Assembly (NCBI GenBank): GCA_011800805.1
Contig: MPNW01000134.1
Location: forward strand, 104,644 to 168,643
Origin: Hirudo medicinalis
Taxonomy: Eukaryota; Annelida; Clitellata; Hirudinida; Hirudinidae
Direction of reading: 5' to 3'
DNA length: 64,000 bases
Shown here: positions 38,891 to 56,800 of the stretch, piece after piece
How positions within the stretch are numbered: position 1 is the first letter of the stretch
How the letters are laid out: each line of letters opens with the position of its first letter
The notes under the pieces: model-generated
The model's input: only the letters and a program-made list of their open reading frames with translations
Databases searched by the model: none
Told to the model about the DNA's origin: nothing
Translations under genes and position numbers: made by a program

Positions 38891-40201
38891 AAGAAATTTT
38901 AAAGTCTCAAAAGTCTGATGGCAAAGTTGTGATTTATTTCGAGAGAATTGCTAAGTTCCGAGCTTTCCTAAAATAAATGACGTGATTTTTAGGCATGCAA
39001 ACAGTGAATGGGCGAATTCTACAAATATTTAAAACAGGCAGAAGCAGTAACTTAACAAATAAATTATGCAAATATTCCTCTAAAATATATGAGCAATCCT
39101 TCTGCGGTACTCGTATACCGCTAGCAGACACATGCAATGGCAAAAGACTGACTTTAAGCTGGGCGAAGTTAAGAGACACTGAAGCCTAGCAGACTCTCTG
39201 CGGCGCTAAGTTGACTGGTTTACGCTTTAAACACCTGCACCTCAAACCATGGAACATCATTGCACATCCTTAAAAGCTTAATTTCAATGGCTTCCAAAAT
39301 GCAAAAAATTGCTTAAGAACCATTATTTCTTTTCTCTGATGCCTGATATCTCCATGGCAGTCCTAAATCCTCTGGCCCCAACTGCCAAGCTTTCTTTTTA
39401 TCTCCAGCATCCCTGGCTGGAGCATGAAAAATCTGCCCGAATGTTGACCTTTGATTTTTGAATCAATACAATTAATTCCATCAACTGCTTGGCTGTCAAC
39501 TACAACAGGCAAATTAACAAATATCTTGATTCCATCAGAAATTCAGTCTGGATTTGACAGTTTTTTTTTCAAAATTAATTACATCAAATAAGACAAAATA
39601 AAAACATGCACTCAAAGTACTACAACAAACTAAATAGTGATTTATTCGAGTTAATGGCCAGAAATTATACCGCGTGGCTTGCCAACCTAGATATTTGATC
39701 GAGAGCATTTGACAACGATGCACTTTGCAAACACACACACAACAAAATCATGCCTAAAACCTGATATATAAGCATTCTGAATTTGTTGAAATAAAGTTCA
39801 TATTGTCAAATCCTAAAACCACTTTCACAATCATAGCAATGTTGACGTTTTAAGCCTAGTAAATATCAGACTGCAGGCTCATAAATACCTAATAGAAATA
39901 AACGTTAAAAATAAAAGCCGTGTGTGTTAATACAACCCATCTAAATGACAGCTCAAAATTTCACATTTCAAAGAATCAGTTCATAAACATCAACTTTAAA
40001 ATTGTCTGCAAGGGCAAGAAGGTGAGACTCTTCTGTTTCCTGTTAGACATTGTCTGATCTAAAGCCCCACAGTTGCAATGGAACAGAAATAGTGAGTGGA
40101 CAAATAAAAATTTCCTAAGTTGATTACAAAGACAAACAGCCAGACGAAGTGAGACTTTGATTTTAAGTCAGAGCTGGAGTTTATGACCAAAACAAGGACG
40201 T
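38891..40201. other. Spacer 3' of the PP2A-B56 gene
   Basis: No recognisable coding sequence. It should contain the B56 3' UTR (minus strand). A minus-strand AATAAA occurs at 39641-39646, but it is over 500 nt from the stop. Confidence 0.5.
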
Positions 40202-44743
<4,542 letters not shown>

Positions 44744-45504
44744 TTAAGAGAAAGAAAAAGTTCTATATTTTAATTTCGATATGCGGACTTAAGAAAGTTG
44801 AAGAAATCCTGAATACAAATAAATTAAATACAAGTCACACTACAAAAATCCTGACAACGAACTGATCGAATCCTCACTTCAACATCAAACAAAAACACAA
44901 ATTCCGCCCACGAGCAAATAAAAGTGCTATAAAATCAAATGCGTCATATTTTTTAATTTATGGTTTAAAACTATTGGACATATTAGAAAAAAATTTTATC
45001 ATGCGATTTTGTTACTTGTACATTTTTAGAGCGCCCTACAGTCGATAGGTAGTTCGGCCAGTTTCTAGATCGTAATTTTCAGGAATTATCGTTTCCGCGT
45101 TTCGATTACAATTGGCCGATCGCGACTTTTGGACTTGACGTTTCTATGCAGACTTTGAATTTGCTCAAAGGCCTTTATTTTCAAACTTTGGGAAAATGCG
45201 CTTTGAAGATGTCGAAAATTTGTTTGTTGGGTTGATTACTCAACTGCGTGCAAAAAATTAGAGAAATAGAAAACGCGATCGCTGTTCGTTGGTAGATTTA
45301 TAAGAATTTGCAAAGGAATGTAAAACAATCGAGAACTTGGTAGTTTTTAGTAATTTCACCCATACAGACGCTCCCTAATATAAGACCCATCATGTGCAAA
45401 TAAGGTGCTTTTTAACGAAATAAATTTAAATGAACAATCTTTTTTCTAAAGGTAGTGTGTTAATGTTTTCTTGTGTTTGTCACTGACAATATTAGATTCC
45501 AGCC
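44744..45504. promoter_or_regulatory. Divergent promoter region, PP2A-B56 / ELM2-SANT gene
   Basis: 761 bp between two outward-facing start codons; it must hold both 5' ends. More CG dinucleotides occur at about 45030-45290 than in surrounding DNA, consistent with a promoter core. No specific site assigned. Confidence 0.4.
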
Positions 45505-48500
45505 ATGGACACATTTTTGGTGGACCTATCCCAAAAAATTGAAAAGGGTGTTGATTTACAGTCAGATGATATGCAGCAACATTCAATATCTGAACCATCA
45601 CATTCAGCATCAATCCATATCACTACAAATTCTTCAAGCATTCATATTGGAAACCCTTTTGAAAGTCAGATTTTACAAACTGTGAAAATGATGAGCTCAG
45701 ATGACCCAAAATCTCTTTCATCAGGTAATTTTGAATTTTCCAATTGTTTTGGATCAAGATAATTTTTATATGGATGACTTCAGAAGTGAATGGTGATGCA
45801 AAGGCAAAGGAAATTCGGAAAAAGTGTAGGCCTCCAAAGTCTGAGAAGCAATCCATCGATGGTTTTTGTTGCAGTGTTTGTAGCAAGGTTTTCAGCAACT
45901 CAAGCTCATTAGTGAAACATAATGTTACTCACAGTGAAGAAAGAAGGTTTGTCTGCTCAGAATGCCCAAAGACTTTTAAAAGAAATGATCATCTGTTAGA
46001 CTTGAAGAATGAATTTTTTATACTTTTGATATCTTTGGATTAAGCTGTGAATTTGTTGTAGGATGGGACACATGTCAACTCACTCTGATGTGAAACCATT
46101 CAAATGTGATGGGTGTGATAAAAGCTACTGTGATTCTCGTTCTCTGAAGAGACATGTGGATCAATGTCATTCTTTTAAGTGCAATGAAGTTCAAATGATG
46201 GACTCAGATACACTGTTTTGCAATAAATCAAATGAGGATGTTCCTCATATTAGTGACTTTAACATGAAGTTGAAAAACAATTTTTATGAGGAATTGGTAA
46301 GCGAATCTCCAAAGGCTAGCAGCAGGTTAGTGAAGAAGTTGCAGGTGTTCCTATTTTATTTTCTATCTCATTCTATTACTTATAAATCCAATTATGTCTA
46401 CGAAGTGATCTTTATTTCTGGTTTTATTCAGTGCTTCTCAGTTACATCTGTGCAGGATGTGTGGCCGAACTTTTAAAACCATGCAAGCATTGAATGGCCA
46501 CATGAGGCATCACGTTGTAAATGTTCCAAAGAAGGTTTGAGCATTTCTTGTCTTCAAAGGTTGTTCCTAACTATATAAATTTGCTATAACTCTGAACTAG
46601 TTTTATATCTTGAGGAAGCTTTAGTAATGCAAGTTTGGTTGTTAAATTATTGCTGGTATTTACAAGTAAATGGTTGTAATGTAAACATGATTTTAAACAG
46701 CATATTAAAAGTTGATCCTTGTTTCATGCAGATGTTTCTGCTAATGTTGGTTTGAATCTATTTTGAGTTTAATTTAAATATTACTTTTTGTGCTACAAGG
46801 ATGTACAAACACCAATGAACTTCATGGATAACCAGGATGGGAGGACTATTTCACCTAATAACTCCACTCTTTTAAACACTGAAATAGCTTCAAAATCATG
46901 TTCTCAGAATAGTTTGACTGAGTTGATCCAATTCAACAAGAATCTTTTAGCTTCAGGAAGACCTTCTGTATCCGAAGGGACCGCTTCAGTCCAACATGGT
47001 AGAGATGCAATTATTGACCAAGCCACATTTTCAACCATCTTGATGTCCAGTGACAGTAATTCTACCACAAAATCTCTACCCCATTTATTGCCTTCATTTC
47101 TAACTTCTTCCATGGAATCATCTCAGCCACTTATTACCTCATCATCCTTGAATTCAAGATTGCCATCAGAGAATCTTAGCAGAATTGACTGCAGCATCTT
47201 ACTGCTTGAAAATTCCCCTCAATCTTTTGTCCTGAAACCACAGCTTCAGCAGCAGTCATATTCCCTGCAACTGCAGCACCTTGCACAACAAGTACAACCA
47301 GGCTCAATTGTTCAAGGCTATGGTCAAGAGCTTACAAAAGGTTCACAACTCCAGCAAGCAGATGCTCATGTGACAGTTATTCCTGGAAGACTGTCATCAA
47401 ATAAAAATATTTTTACTTCTGCCTCTGATGGAGCCCCTAGACCTTCCCCACCACATAGTTTGTTACACACCCTTCTAATGCAAAAGAATGACAAGAAGAG
47501 TAAAACTTCTCACCCACAAAAGTTTTGCAAAGAAGATGATTTACACCATTTGCCTTCAACTTTTTATAGAATTGATGCTTCTGCTGACAATATCCTGATG
47601 GAAACTGCAGAAGGTGGATTGCAGCAAGAGCTGCTTGAAAATTATTCTATAGATGTCAATTTTGATGGATTTGGTCTGGAAGGAATTGAAAAATTGCTGG
47701 ATCATGGATCAAAGATTGAACGCACAACTGACGAGGACATTGGAATGGAAAGTTCCATTCCAGAAGATCTCCGAAACATTCCGACTCATGCTCTGCAGAT
47801 GTTTTCCTTAACATCGACAAGCAGATCAGATACTCCACCACCCCTCCTTGATCACCTCAGAAATGAGGTCATCAGTGATGTGAGGTCAAATGATCTCCGG
47901 AATCATGCTTTTGCTGTTGTCTCGGAATATAATGACAACAAGGTCATTGCCAATGAAGATGTGATTGAGGCAAATGTAGAACAGGAATCAGCTCATGGAG
48001 ACCAAGTAGTTCAGTGCACATTAGACAACTCTTGGACTGGTGCATCTGTGCTTGGCAGAGATGAGCTTATGAAGTCATTTTTGGTAATTCCCAAAGATGA
48101 CTCTGAAGCTAATGAGGAATTGCTAAAAAGTAAGAGTTTAGAGGAGAGTTTACCTGTTCCTGATGAAGACAAAGCTAGCGAAAGTAATATATTGGGATCA
48201 ACTGCTTCATCTTGTCAAATCAATGCCCTCCCCACACCACCAAAGATAGAAAAGTTTAGAAATCCTGGTTTGCTAAAAATGAAGAGACGTCATTGGCCTG
48301 GCCCACTCATAATTCCACCCACTGTCTCACTAAGCAACCAGGTACCATGCACTAGCCATAAGGAGAACAGCAGTTCAGGAAGCTCTAGCTTTGCATTCCA
48401 AAGTCGTTTGAGGTCACCAAGGGTCATCCCAGGATCAGGTTCATTTGATTCTTCTGTTCCCCCTCCTTTCAACTTGCCTTTTGTTCCTTACACCCCTCCA

Positions 48501-51500
48501 CCAATGTTAAGCCCTATGAGGAATAGTTCAGGTCTTTTTTGTCTCATACAAGCTGTTATTGCCACTCAGACACCCCCTACAAACAAATCTAGAAAGAGTG
48601 GGTTACTTTTTTTTTTACAATAACTCCCTTTGAAGAAACTTGTTCAAAACCATATGAAAAAATGAAATTAAACTCTGTACAGTTGGCAGCTCCATCTCTC
48701 CGGAATTGTTCGAGGGATTTGTTGAGGAAGTTGTAGCAGAGGAATCTATCTTGGGCGAGCCCCCGGCCACGGATGTCAAGCCGTGAGTTTTGAAAACGGT
48801 AGAGCCGGTAAGTTTCGTCTTCGGATGCTGCTATAACTTATAATTTTCTCAGGCACATTAACGAGGGACCCGAATTCCAAGCCAATATCCCTGATTTGGA
48901 TCGTGAGTTGTCAAATTAGTATTCATTTGATATTTGTTATTGATCCTAAGGTGTCTCGTAGTTACTTAATTTTAACATACAATATTACTATTTTTAAAGA
49001 TAGATCTTTGAATAGTTTATTATTTACTTGTGGATAGCAAACCCTGCAAGTGTGTTTGGGATAGACAATCATGCTGAAATGGTGTGGAATCCCTCAGTCA
49101 CACAAAATGTTCCTGAAAGTGAAAGCAAGTATCTTGTGGAGTTATTTTAATTTATTGATTGTTTTACCAACTTTAAGCAAATTACGATTAAAGACATTTG
49201 TGGAGCTTGTGATATAAATTACTACTCACACATTTTTTAAAATGTCTTGCTTGGAAAAAACAAAATCCTGCCTTATTTTTTTTTTACAAAGCTGTCATGG
49301 TCCCATTAATTTTTTGGGGCACTCCCGAATCTTAAGATATTATAATCAATTATGCAAAGCTATATTATAGTATTACTATAATGTACTTATGTAAAACACT
49401 TGCCAATGAGGCATAGAGAAGAATAGTAAAAGTATAGAAATATTTTTGTTACTGTAATCACAATTTTGCATCAATCTAGTGAAAAGAGTTTATTAAAGTA
49501 GTATTGATATCAAGCAGATATTACAATTTGTATGACAACTTGTTTTTTTATAACTTTTTTTTTATAAGAATAAAGATAGTGCAGGGGCCCAAAATTTCTC
49601 TTGGCCTACCTGTGCTCACATTCCATTTGACTATTTTGTTAAATTCCATATTATGAGAACCAGCATAAACTATTTTATGGATATAATTTGTGGTTGATCT
49701 ATTTTTTAATTTGAATTTTTGATGTAAGAGTGAGAGTATTAAATCTATTGTCATGCATTTATTTTATTTATCAATCTTTAAAATTAGAAAACAAACTTAC
49801 ATTAAATAAAAATTATGGACAAACATTTTTCTGTGCTTAAAGTGAGATACTTCATGGAATTTTCATCCTCTGCTGCTGTGCCTTCTAATGGATGCAATAA
49901 GGAACTGGCACATCATATTCTCTATCTATACAATGGAGATATAAAGGTGAAATAATTTCTTAATGTTCCTATTAAGAAATATTATTATGAATTTCCAGCA
50001 TGGGCATGAATCCTTGCTCGATTACATGAAATACAATATGAAAGCAAGTACAACAAAACAAACTCAACAAACTTAGAAGTAATCTAATATCATGTATATT
50101 ACATCATATAAATCATATCAAAATAATCTCCAAGCGTTTTAAATTTAGGGTGTCTCGAGCGTCGGCTATTCCCTGAGAAAGGGAGTACTGTTTCTGAACC
50201 ATATTTCTTAAAAATTCATTCAAAACTGGCTAGTTCACTTAGCCTGACTTTAAAAAATCTTTCTGTTGAGTAATTTAAAAGTTCTTTCTGTTTAGTAATT
50301 CCTGATTCATTGAAATAAGAAATGTGAGATTTTGTGGTAGGTCTTGACCTTGTCAAGGTCCATGTAAACAATATTCATTGCACTACCTGAGTCAATACCT
50401 TCTGTTACCATATCCAGAGACTTTAAAAGCAAATTATTTTGCATCTATTCTCATTTGTCAATTATTTTCAGAGAGCCTGCCTAGCCATCATGCAAATCCA
50501 TCCTCTTCTTCCTCCTAATCACTTTGTAGACACGTATAAATATTCAGGTTAATTTTTATATTCAACAATATAAAATAACTTTTTTAAATTACCATTGTAA
50601 TAATAATTATTGCATTTCCCCTGAAACTGCTTGAACATATCTTCAATTTAATATTAAATTGATAAATTTATAATAATAAATTTAATAATAAATAATACTA
50701 TTTGTCCCCATTACTAATTAACTCTTTGTTTGTGGCATCTGTAGAGACATCGATCTGGAGTTCTACAGAAATTGAAAGATTCACTAATAGCATCATACAT
50801 AATAGCAAGGATTTTTACTTGATATCCAAAGAGGCTAGCTTTTTCTGAATTTTAAAGTTCACTTTGATCAGTGGATGTTTTATAAAAACTGTAAAATTCA
50901 GTCACAGGGATACACAAGAAGTAAAATATGTGTATTTGTACATATAAGGTGTGGTTATTATGATTGTATACATTAATATTACCTACCAATTAATTTGTGT
51001 ATTTAGCCGATATTTTGAGTGCCTTTTGTATCCCAATGGGATGTGAAGGAACTTTAATCGATCTACCATTTATATAGCGCCCCTACCCGAGGGCGCTCCC
51101 TGGCAGTGCGGGCTGGGTATTAATTATTATTGTCATTAGATAATTACCAAAATATATTCTCAGTGGTGAATATGAGTTTAAGATGTTTATGAAGAGGTTG
51201 CAATTCATTTTAGTAAATTGTTCAAAACTAGGTTGGATCAAAGTCCTGCAAAGAGTGTGTGGAATTCTACTACCTGTGGAAGAAGATCTGTGGCCACGAA
51301 AGTGGGAAACTGAAGTCCATCAGGCGAAAAAATGACATAATTTACAACAACCTGAGATCAAAAATATCACCTTTTGACATCTCTTCTAATGGTGAAGAGG
51401 TATGTTGCTATTTAATTTTTGATGGCATGCAAGGAGGTTCTTGCATGTGATGTAAAAACGGAGGTCTTACTGTGCAATGTTCAGATATGGTTTGCACTGC

Positions 51501-52359
51501 CATAAAATGCCCTTTGGAAATAGTCAATCAGATCTTATGACTATCATTTGCTGATCCAAATAATGGAAAACCAAATTAAATTGTATTAATAGGTATATCT
51601 ATTTTCATTTTGCACGTATCACATTATTTTTCATAACAGGAATGTCTCCAACTTTCTGAGCATGTCTCAACATTCACAGAGAAGCCCCAGGCCTTGCTAA
51701 CCACTGAGATTCAATCTTTTCCTTTTCCACACATCCCAAGTCCAGAAAGCTCATACCAACAGACTCTCCCAACAAAGACTACAACTGGAGCCACTAAGCG
51801 CCAGGGTAGACATCCTCGGACGAGTGGGAAATCAACCAGACATCGGACCAAGCTCCCTCAGGCTTCTCCAACGTTGCTTAATCCTGATTCAAATGCGATA
51901 TTCCCTTGCAAGATATGCAAAAAGTGAGTGCTGGCCACAATTTTATTTTAATATAAGATTGATTTTTAAATCTTTAGTTAGATTTAAAAGAGATTTAACC
52001 CTAACCTGTATTCTGTTATCTGTTGCTAAATGTATGGATATGTAAGCCAACTCAAAGGATGCCATCCATTCCTTTGATTATTATTATTATGAACATTTGC
52101 AGAAAATGCATTGAAGTCAGTTGATATTTTTAGCCATTATAACTTTATTTGCAGGGTATTTTACAAGGTAAAGAGCAGGTCAGCCCACATGAAAACCCAT
52201 AGGATGCAGTCCAATGTAAAGAAACCTCCTCCATCTCCCCCCTTTATCTACAACTACCACAGCTACCCTTCTTCTTCTATAAACTCTTCTGTAAACAAAA
52301 GTAACGACCTCTCAGCACCTAACAAGACTTTACCTGGCAGAAGTTCAGGGACCACTTGA
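45505..52359 (+). CDS. TRERF1/MIDEAS/ZNF541-like zinc-finger ELM2-SANT corepressor
   Basis: Scaffold of the MiDAC-type histone deacetylase complex (HDAC1/2 with DNTTIP1) in vertebrates. Fourteen exons: 45505-45724, 45784-45994, 46062-46325, 46432-46534, 46800-48597, 48683-48782, 48853-48902, 49038-49118, 49843-49946, 50472-50547, 50745-50833, 51232-51399, 51640-51923 and 52155-52359; they give 1250 aa. C2H2 fingers: about 103-123 (CSVCSKVFSNSSSLVKHNVTH), 131-151, 160-182, and 245-265 (CRMCGRTFKTMQALNGHMRHH). A long S/Q/L-rich disordered exon ends with MKRRHWPGPLIIPP. ELM2 (INEGPEFQANIP to about 990) is followed by SANT (WSSTEIERFTNSI, KDFYLIS, CVEFYYLWKK). The last finger is [23 protein letters not shown], near-identical to the TRERF1 and MIDEAS C-terminal finger. 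A single gene combining these parts probably represents the unduplicated ancestor. Exon 11 ends at an unusual GC donor. Confidence 0.9.
49290..49605 (+). repeat. Dispersed repeat family B, copy 1
   Basis: About 315 bp sharing ordered blocks with 54575-54905: taaRatattataatca, cttgccaatgaggcata, ttacaatttgtatgacaact, aaagatagtgcaggggccca and aaatttct. In an intron of the ELM2-SANT gene. Confidence 0.75.
51006..51120 (+). repeat. Dispersed repeat family A, copy 3 (3'-truncated)
   Basis: Contains gtatcccaatgggatgtgaa, ccatttatatagcgccccta and ctccctggcagtgcgggctg. Close match to the reverse complement of 55037-55150. Lies in an intron of the ELM2-SANT gene. Confidence 0.85.
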
Positions 52360-53890
52360 TCCCGAGATTTGGCTTTGTTACTTTCTGTTTCGTCCTATAT
52401 TTTAATATTCCTGCAGCGATGATGATAATGAGCCAATTTTTTGGTAGTGCCCACAAATGAGCCTGCCTAAGGGTGTTTGGTTCTCAGAAGGCATATTCTT
52501 TAACATTTTGTTACAACTGCAGCTAAGCGATGTTGATTTGCTTTGTTAATCTCTGTTTGAATCTTAATGATTCCATTTTACTTTTCAAACTAAAATTTAC
52601 TTCTGCTGGATGTTCCCTGCAGTTGTCTAAATCAGGTCCATTGCTCCATTTAAGCATTTCTTTGGTGAAACATAATTTTATACTTGAATTAAGTGCTCTC
52701 CTTCGACAATTTAATTGTGATTGCACTTAACTGTGTTCTAAACTTATTTAATAATTTTGAAATGTTGCAAAATCAGTGCAAACCTGCCCTCTTTCTTGAA
52801 ATGCACGTCATAAATGCAAGAGATTGTAAATTCTGTGGAGGCTTGAATGCGTTCCAAATTCTGAGTTCAATGCAACCAAAAGCATATTATTATGGCAGCA
52901 TCTAACTAATACTTTTCATCAAGACTTTATGCAATACTTGTACAATATGCATCATCAACAATGGTACTAGTCAAATGTCAAGCACTAGCTTGTTAATCAA
53001 TGAAGAACGAGATAATGAGGTTGCAATGTGAGCAATGGAATATATTAAGAGCAAAATGACAACAAGGAAAGAACATGATTGCCAACATTTGGAACATATT
53101 TAGCCTTTTGAAGATATCTACAAAAAATAATATGGGATTTTGAGGATTTTCATGGATGCACAAACAACTGATATGAAGTTTGAAAAACATGCAATTTGCA
53201 GTGATATGGTGAGAAAAAGTAATCTTTTATTGAAGCAGCATTGAAATCTTCTAATAGATAGTGAGATGGCATCAATTTTTTTATTGTTGCATAATCCTTG
53301 GATAGAGCTGGAAAATATTAATATAGAGTGAATATTATTAGAGGATTTAAGAATTAAATATCAATCCTTTTGAATCAAAGTATTGTCTGATCCACTTATC
53401 AACTAAGAACAAAACATCTATTAAGCAGTGGGAATGCTCCAATTTAAAACATCTTAAGCATAGTTGTAGAGATGTTGGAAACCATATACATGCAGTGCCT
53501 TTTGCCATTGGTTTTACAAGGTTTCATGAATGAGTAAGGTTACTTCATTGTCATTGTTAACACAATCATGTGATCTATGTGTGTTGAACTGAACATGAGT
53601 ACAAAAACTAATGCAGCTGACAAATAAAATCAATAGAAAAATAACAATTTCTATTGTTATTCTAATGAGTAGCCCTAATGGAGTCTTCTCCCATTGGAAG
53701 GGACTACCTACATGTAACTACAACAAATAAGATTTATATGGCAATTTGGATGCAGACAAAGATGGCAAGGATCTTATCGGGAGTGAGACAGCAGAATATA
53801 TATACAGGATCCAAAGCATTTTATTGAAAGCAACTTTAATGTGATGCAGGCTTGATTGGAAAAAAGTCGACTTCTAAAACTAATGTCAAA
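52360..53890. other. Convergent spacer between the ELM2-SANT gene and ASPP-like gene
   Basis: 3' UTRs of both genes, no coding frame. Minus-strand AATAAA at 53820-53825 fits the ASPP-like gene. Confidence 0.5.
53820..53825 (-). terminator. Poly(A) signal AATAAA for the ASPP-like gene
   Basis: Canonical hexamer on the minus strand, 66 nt past the stop codon at 53891-53893. Confidence 0.45.
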
Positions 53891-56800
53891 TTAAAGAGAA
53901 CGTTTGTTTAATTTTCCTAGAAACATCCCTCGGGGCTTTCACAGATTGCACAAGAACACATGAGATGCACAGACTACAGAGATGCTATACAGAATTCTTG
54001 GCAAAAGAAATAAAACTTACCCCAATCAAATTTCTGGGAATGTAGCCTTCCTTGCCCTCTAAACACCCCCACCACCACTCCTCTTCCTGACTGTCCCCTT
54101 TTCTCAAAATGATCAAACCATCTCCCATCTTGAATGACAATTCATCATGGCCTTCAGAATTGAAGTCATATAGTGCATAAACAACACCATTATTTGATAA
54201 ACCTAAGTCTTCTTCTGTTTCTTTGAAAATTGATGTTATTTACAAATTAAGAGAATAGCTTTCTTTTGATAAGATTAATAATTAGCTGATTACTTAGAAG
54301 ATAATCACAAGTTTCTCGAAAGCCTTCCTCCTTTTCATCACACTTGTCAGAAGGCAGCTCCAAGTCGTCAAATGAAGATGCAAACACAGAAGCTCCATTC
54401 TCAATGAGGAATTCACAAATTTTAACATCATTGCAGGAAGCTGCACAATGCAGAGGAGTCCTGATAATGTCAATGCAAGATCATTGAAAAACTTTGTAAG
54501 TATAAAACCTATCTTTCATTTGCATGTTATGTTAAGCTACAGATTAAATTTTGCAAAATTAACAAATGGAACATCCGTGTTATTCTTTGTCAGGACCACC
54601 AAGAAGGAGGGTCCAGTGCCCAGAGCCCAACAATTTTTAGGGTCTGGGTCTTAAAATATTATAATCAGCTATGTAAACTTTATAATTTAAGCCTATATAA
54701 TATCCCTGCCACACCTAGACAATGATAATTATAACAAAATTACTTGCTCATAAGGCATAAAAAATATAGATATATTTTAAAATTGTATCAATATTAACCA
54801 CCTTTGTGTTTATATTATAACAATTTGTATGACTTGTTTTTTAAAAACTTTTTTCCTAAACAATAAATATAGTTTGGGGCCTGTGGCCGATGTGCCCGAA
54901 ATTTCTGACCGAAATTATTGAAAGGTCTAAGTGATCTCAAATTTATCAGAAAATATTGTTGTGCAGGTTGGCTGAATGGGTTGCATTCCTGCATGTGGTT
55001 GTAATGGCAACGGTGTTAATGCGTCGTGTTCGCAACCCAGCCTGCACTGCCAGGGAGCGCCCTTGGGTAGGGGCACTATATAAATGATAGAGCGATTAAA
55101 AAGTGCCTTCACATCCCATTCGGATACATAAGGCACCCAAAAGATCAGCTAAATACAAATAAGTAGTGATTTCATGATTTATTAATTGTAATTGAAGCTC
55201 ATTTATATAGTGACATATTGTCAGAGACACTTTTTGTTAACTATTTATGCAGAACTCCTTTCCAAGGTTGTGGCAGTGCAAGCTGGGTTGTGAACGTGAC
55301 ACATAACAACTATTGTCACTATTGCCACACTTAGAACCCTCTGAGTCAACTTGCATTCACATTTAATGTCACTACAACATTGAAAATAAAAATAATAAAA
55401 TTAATATAAAAAAGTAATAAAAAGTTATATTTATTAATATTGGTTAAAGCAAAATTAATACCATCCATCGATATCTGGAGCATTAATGTCACATCCTTCT
55501 TCCACCAGAAAGGTCATAATGTGAAAATGTTCAGCAAATATGGCACAATGGAGGGCAGTCATGCCTTCTTCATTTGAAACATTGATGTCACCAATCTGAT
55601 TGGCACAAAGTCATTTTAATAGCTTCACTCATAGATTTTTAGAGCAGTTATTACTACAGCTTCAATTAAATTGATCAATGAATTCCGATGCTTAAAAAAG
55701 ATGTAATGAGAGAAATAATTGTGACCCACAGTGTACAACTAGAATAGCAGTAGTAATTAAGCAATAGGAGCAATGGAATTGTGATATGCAAATTTATATT
55801 GCCTATATTGATCATAAACATAAAAAAGTGATTAAAAATACTCCTTTGTCCACTTAAAAAACAAAATTACTAACTGATAATAATAAAGATTTTTTAGATT
55901 TGATAAGTCAGAATGCTTTAAGACATTTCATATAATATACCTTGTAAATGGCATCCCTGACAACTCCCAATTCCCCTTCAACAGCAGCATTAAAAAGCAG
56001 AGCAATTGGATCAAATCTTACTTTCTTGTCAGAAGGAGTCATTGTCCTGCTAGATTGTTTCCTCCTCAGATTCCCCTTTAAACCCCCTCCTCTTTTTGAG
56101 GGCTTGAGAACAACAAAACTATCATGATGGGTCAAAAGCTCTAATTGATGGCTCCATCTTTTGGGTCCAATAGAAATGACTTCATTTTCATTGGACAAAT
56201 CTCCAAGGGAAACTTGTCTTCGCACAGGTACATTCACCTTGACTGGGGAGATCACACTTTGCCTGGCCTCATGTTTCTTCCCCCATTTAGCGTACTTTCC
56301 ATCGATTTCAATGCAATCACATTTGCCACTGCAGTGATCGTGAACACGACAGCCATCGGCATAACTAGCTTCTCCCATCTCTGGCTGTAGCATCACGTCG
56401 AAATTTCCTCTGTTATTTGCGTAACAGCAGCTCGATTCATGACTTAGGCAATCATCAATCGGATTGACCAAAGGTTTTTCAGATTTTTTCATAAAATCGT
56501 TTGGAGAACCAATACTAAGGCTGTTGCCATCCAGTGGCATTATATCCTCAAGTGTAGGTGCAAGTGTGTTTGAGGCATTTTTTTTCTTATTGCTTGAATT
56601 TGATTCTATAGACCTTATTTCAGAATCAACCAAATGACAATTATCTAGATTTATTTTGCATCTGACTTCTTCATAGCTTCCTGCTATTGTTTCAGAAGTT
56701 TCTTCTAGCATATTAACAACAGATGGTTGACATGGTGGATCCACAATGAATATTTCTTCTTCTGAGTCTATAGTTTGAGGTACTTTGTTGAAAGAAATTA

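Noticed and set aside
49110..49140. Donor AGCAA|GTATCT at 49128 for exon 8 of the ELM2-SANT gene
   Set aside because: Phase 2 there does not match the exon 9 frame; GAA-A|GTGAAA at 49118 gives the in-frame RYFMEFSSSAAVP.
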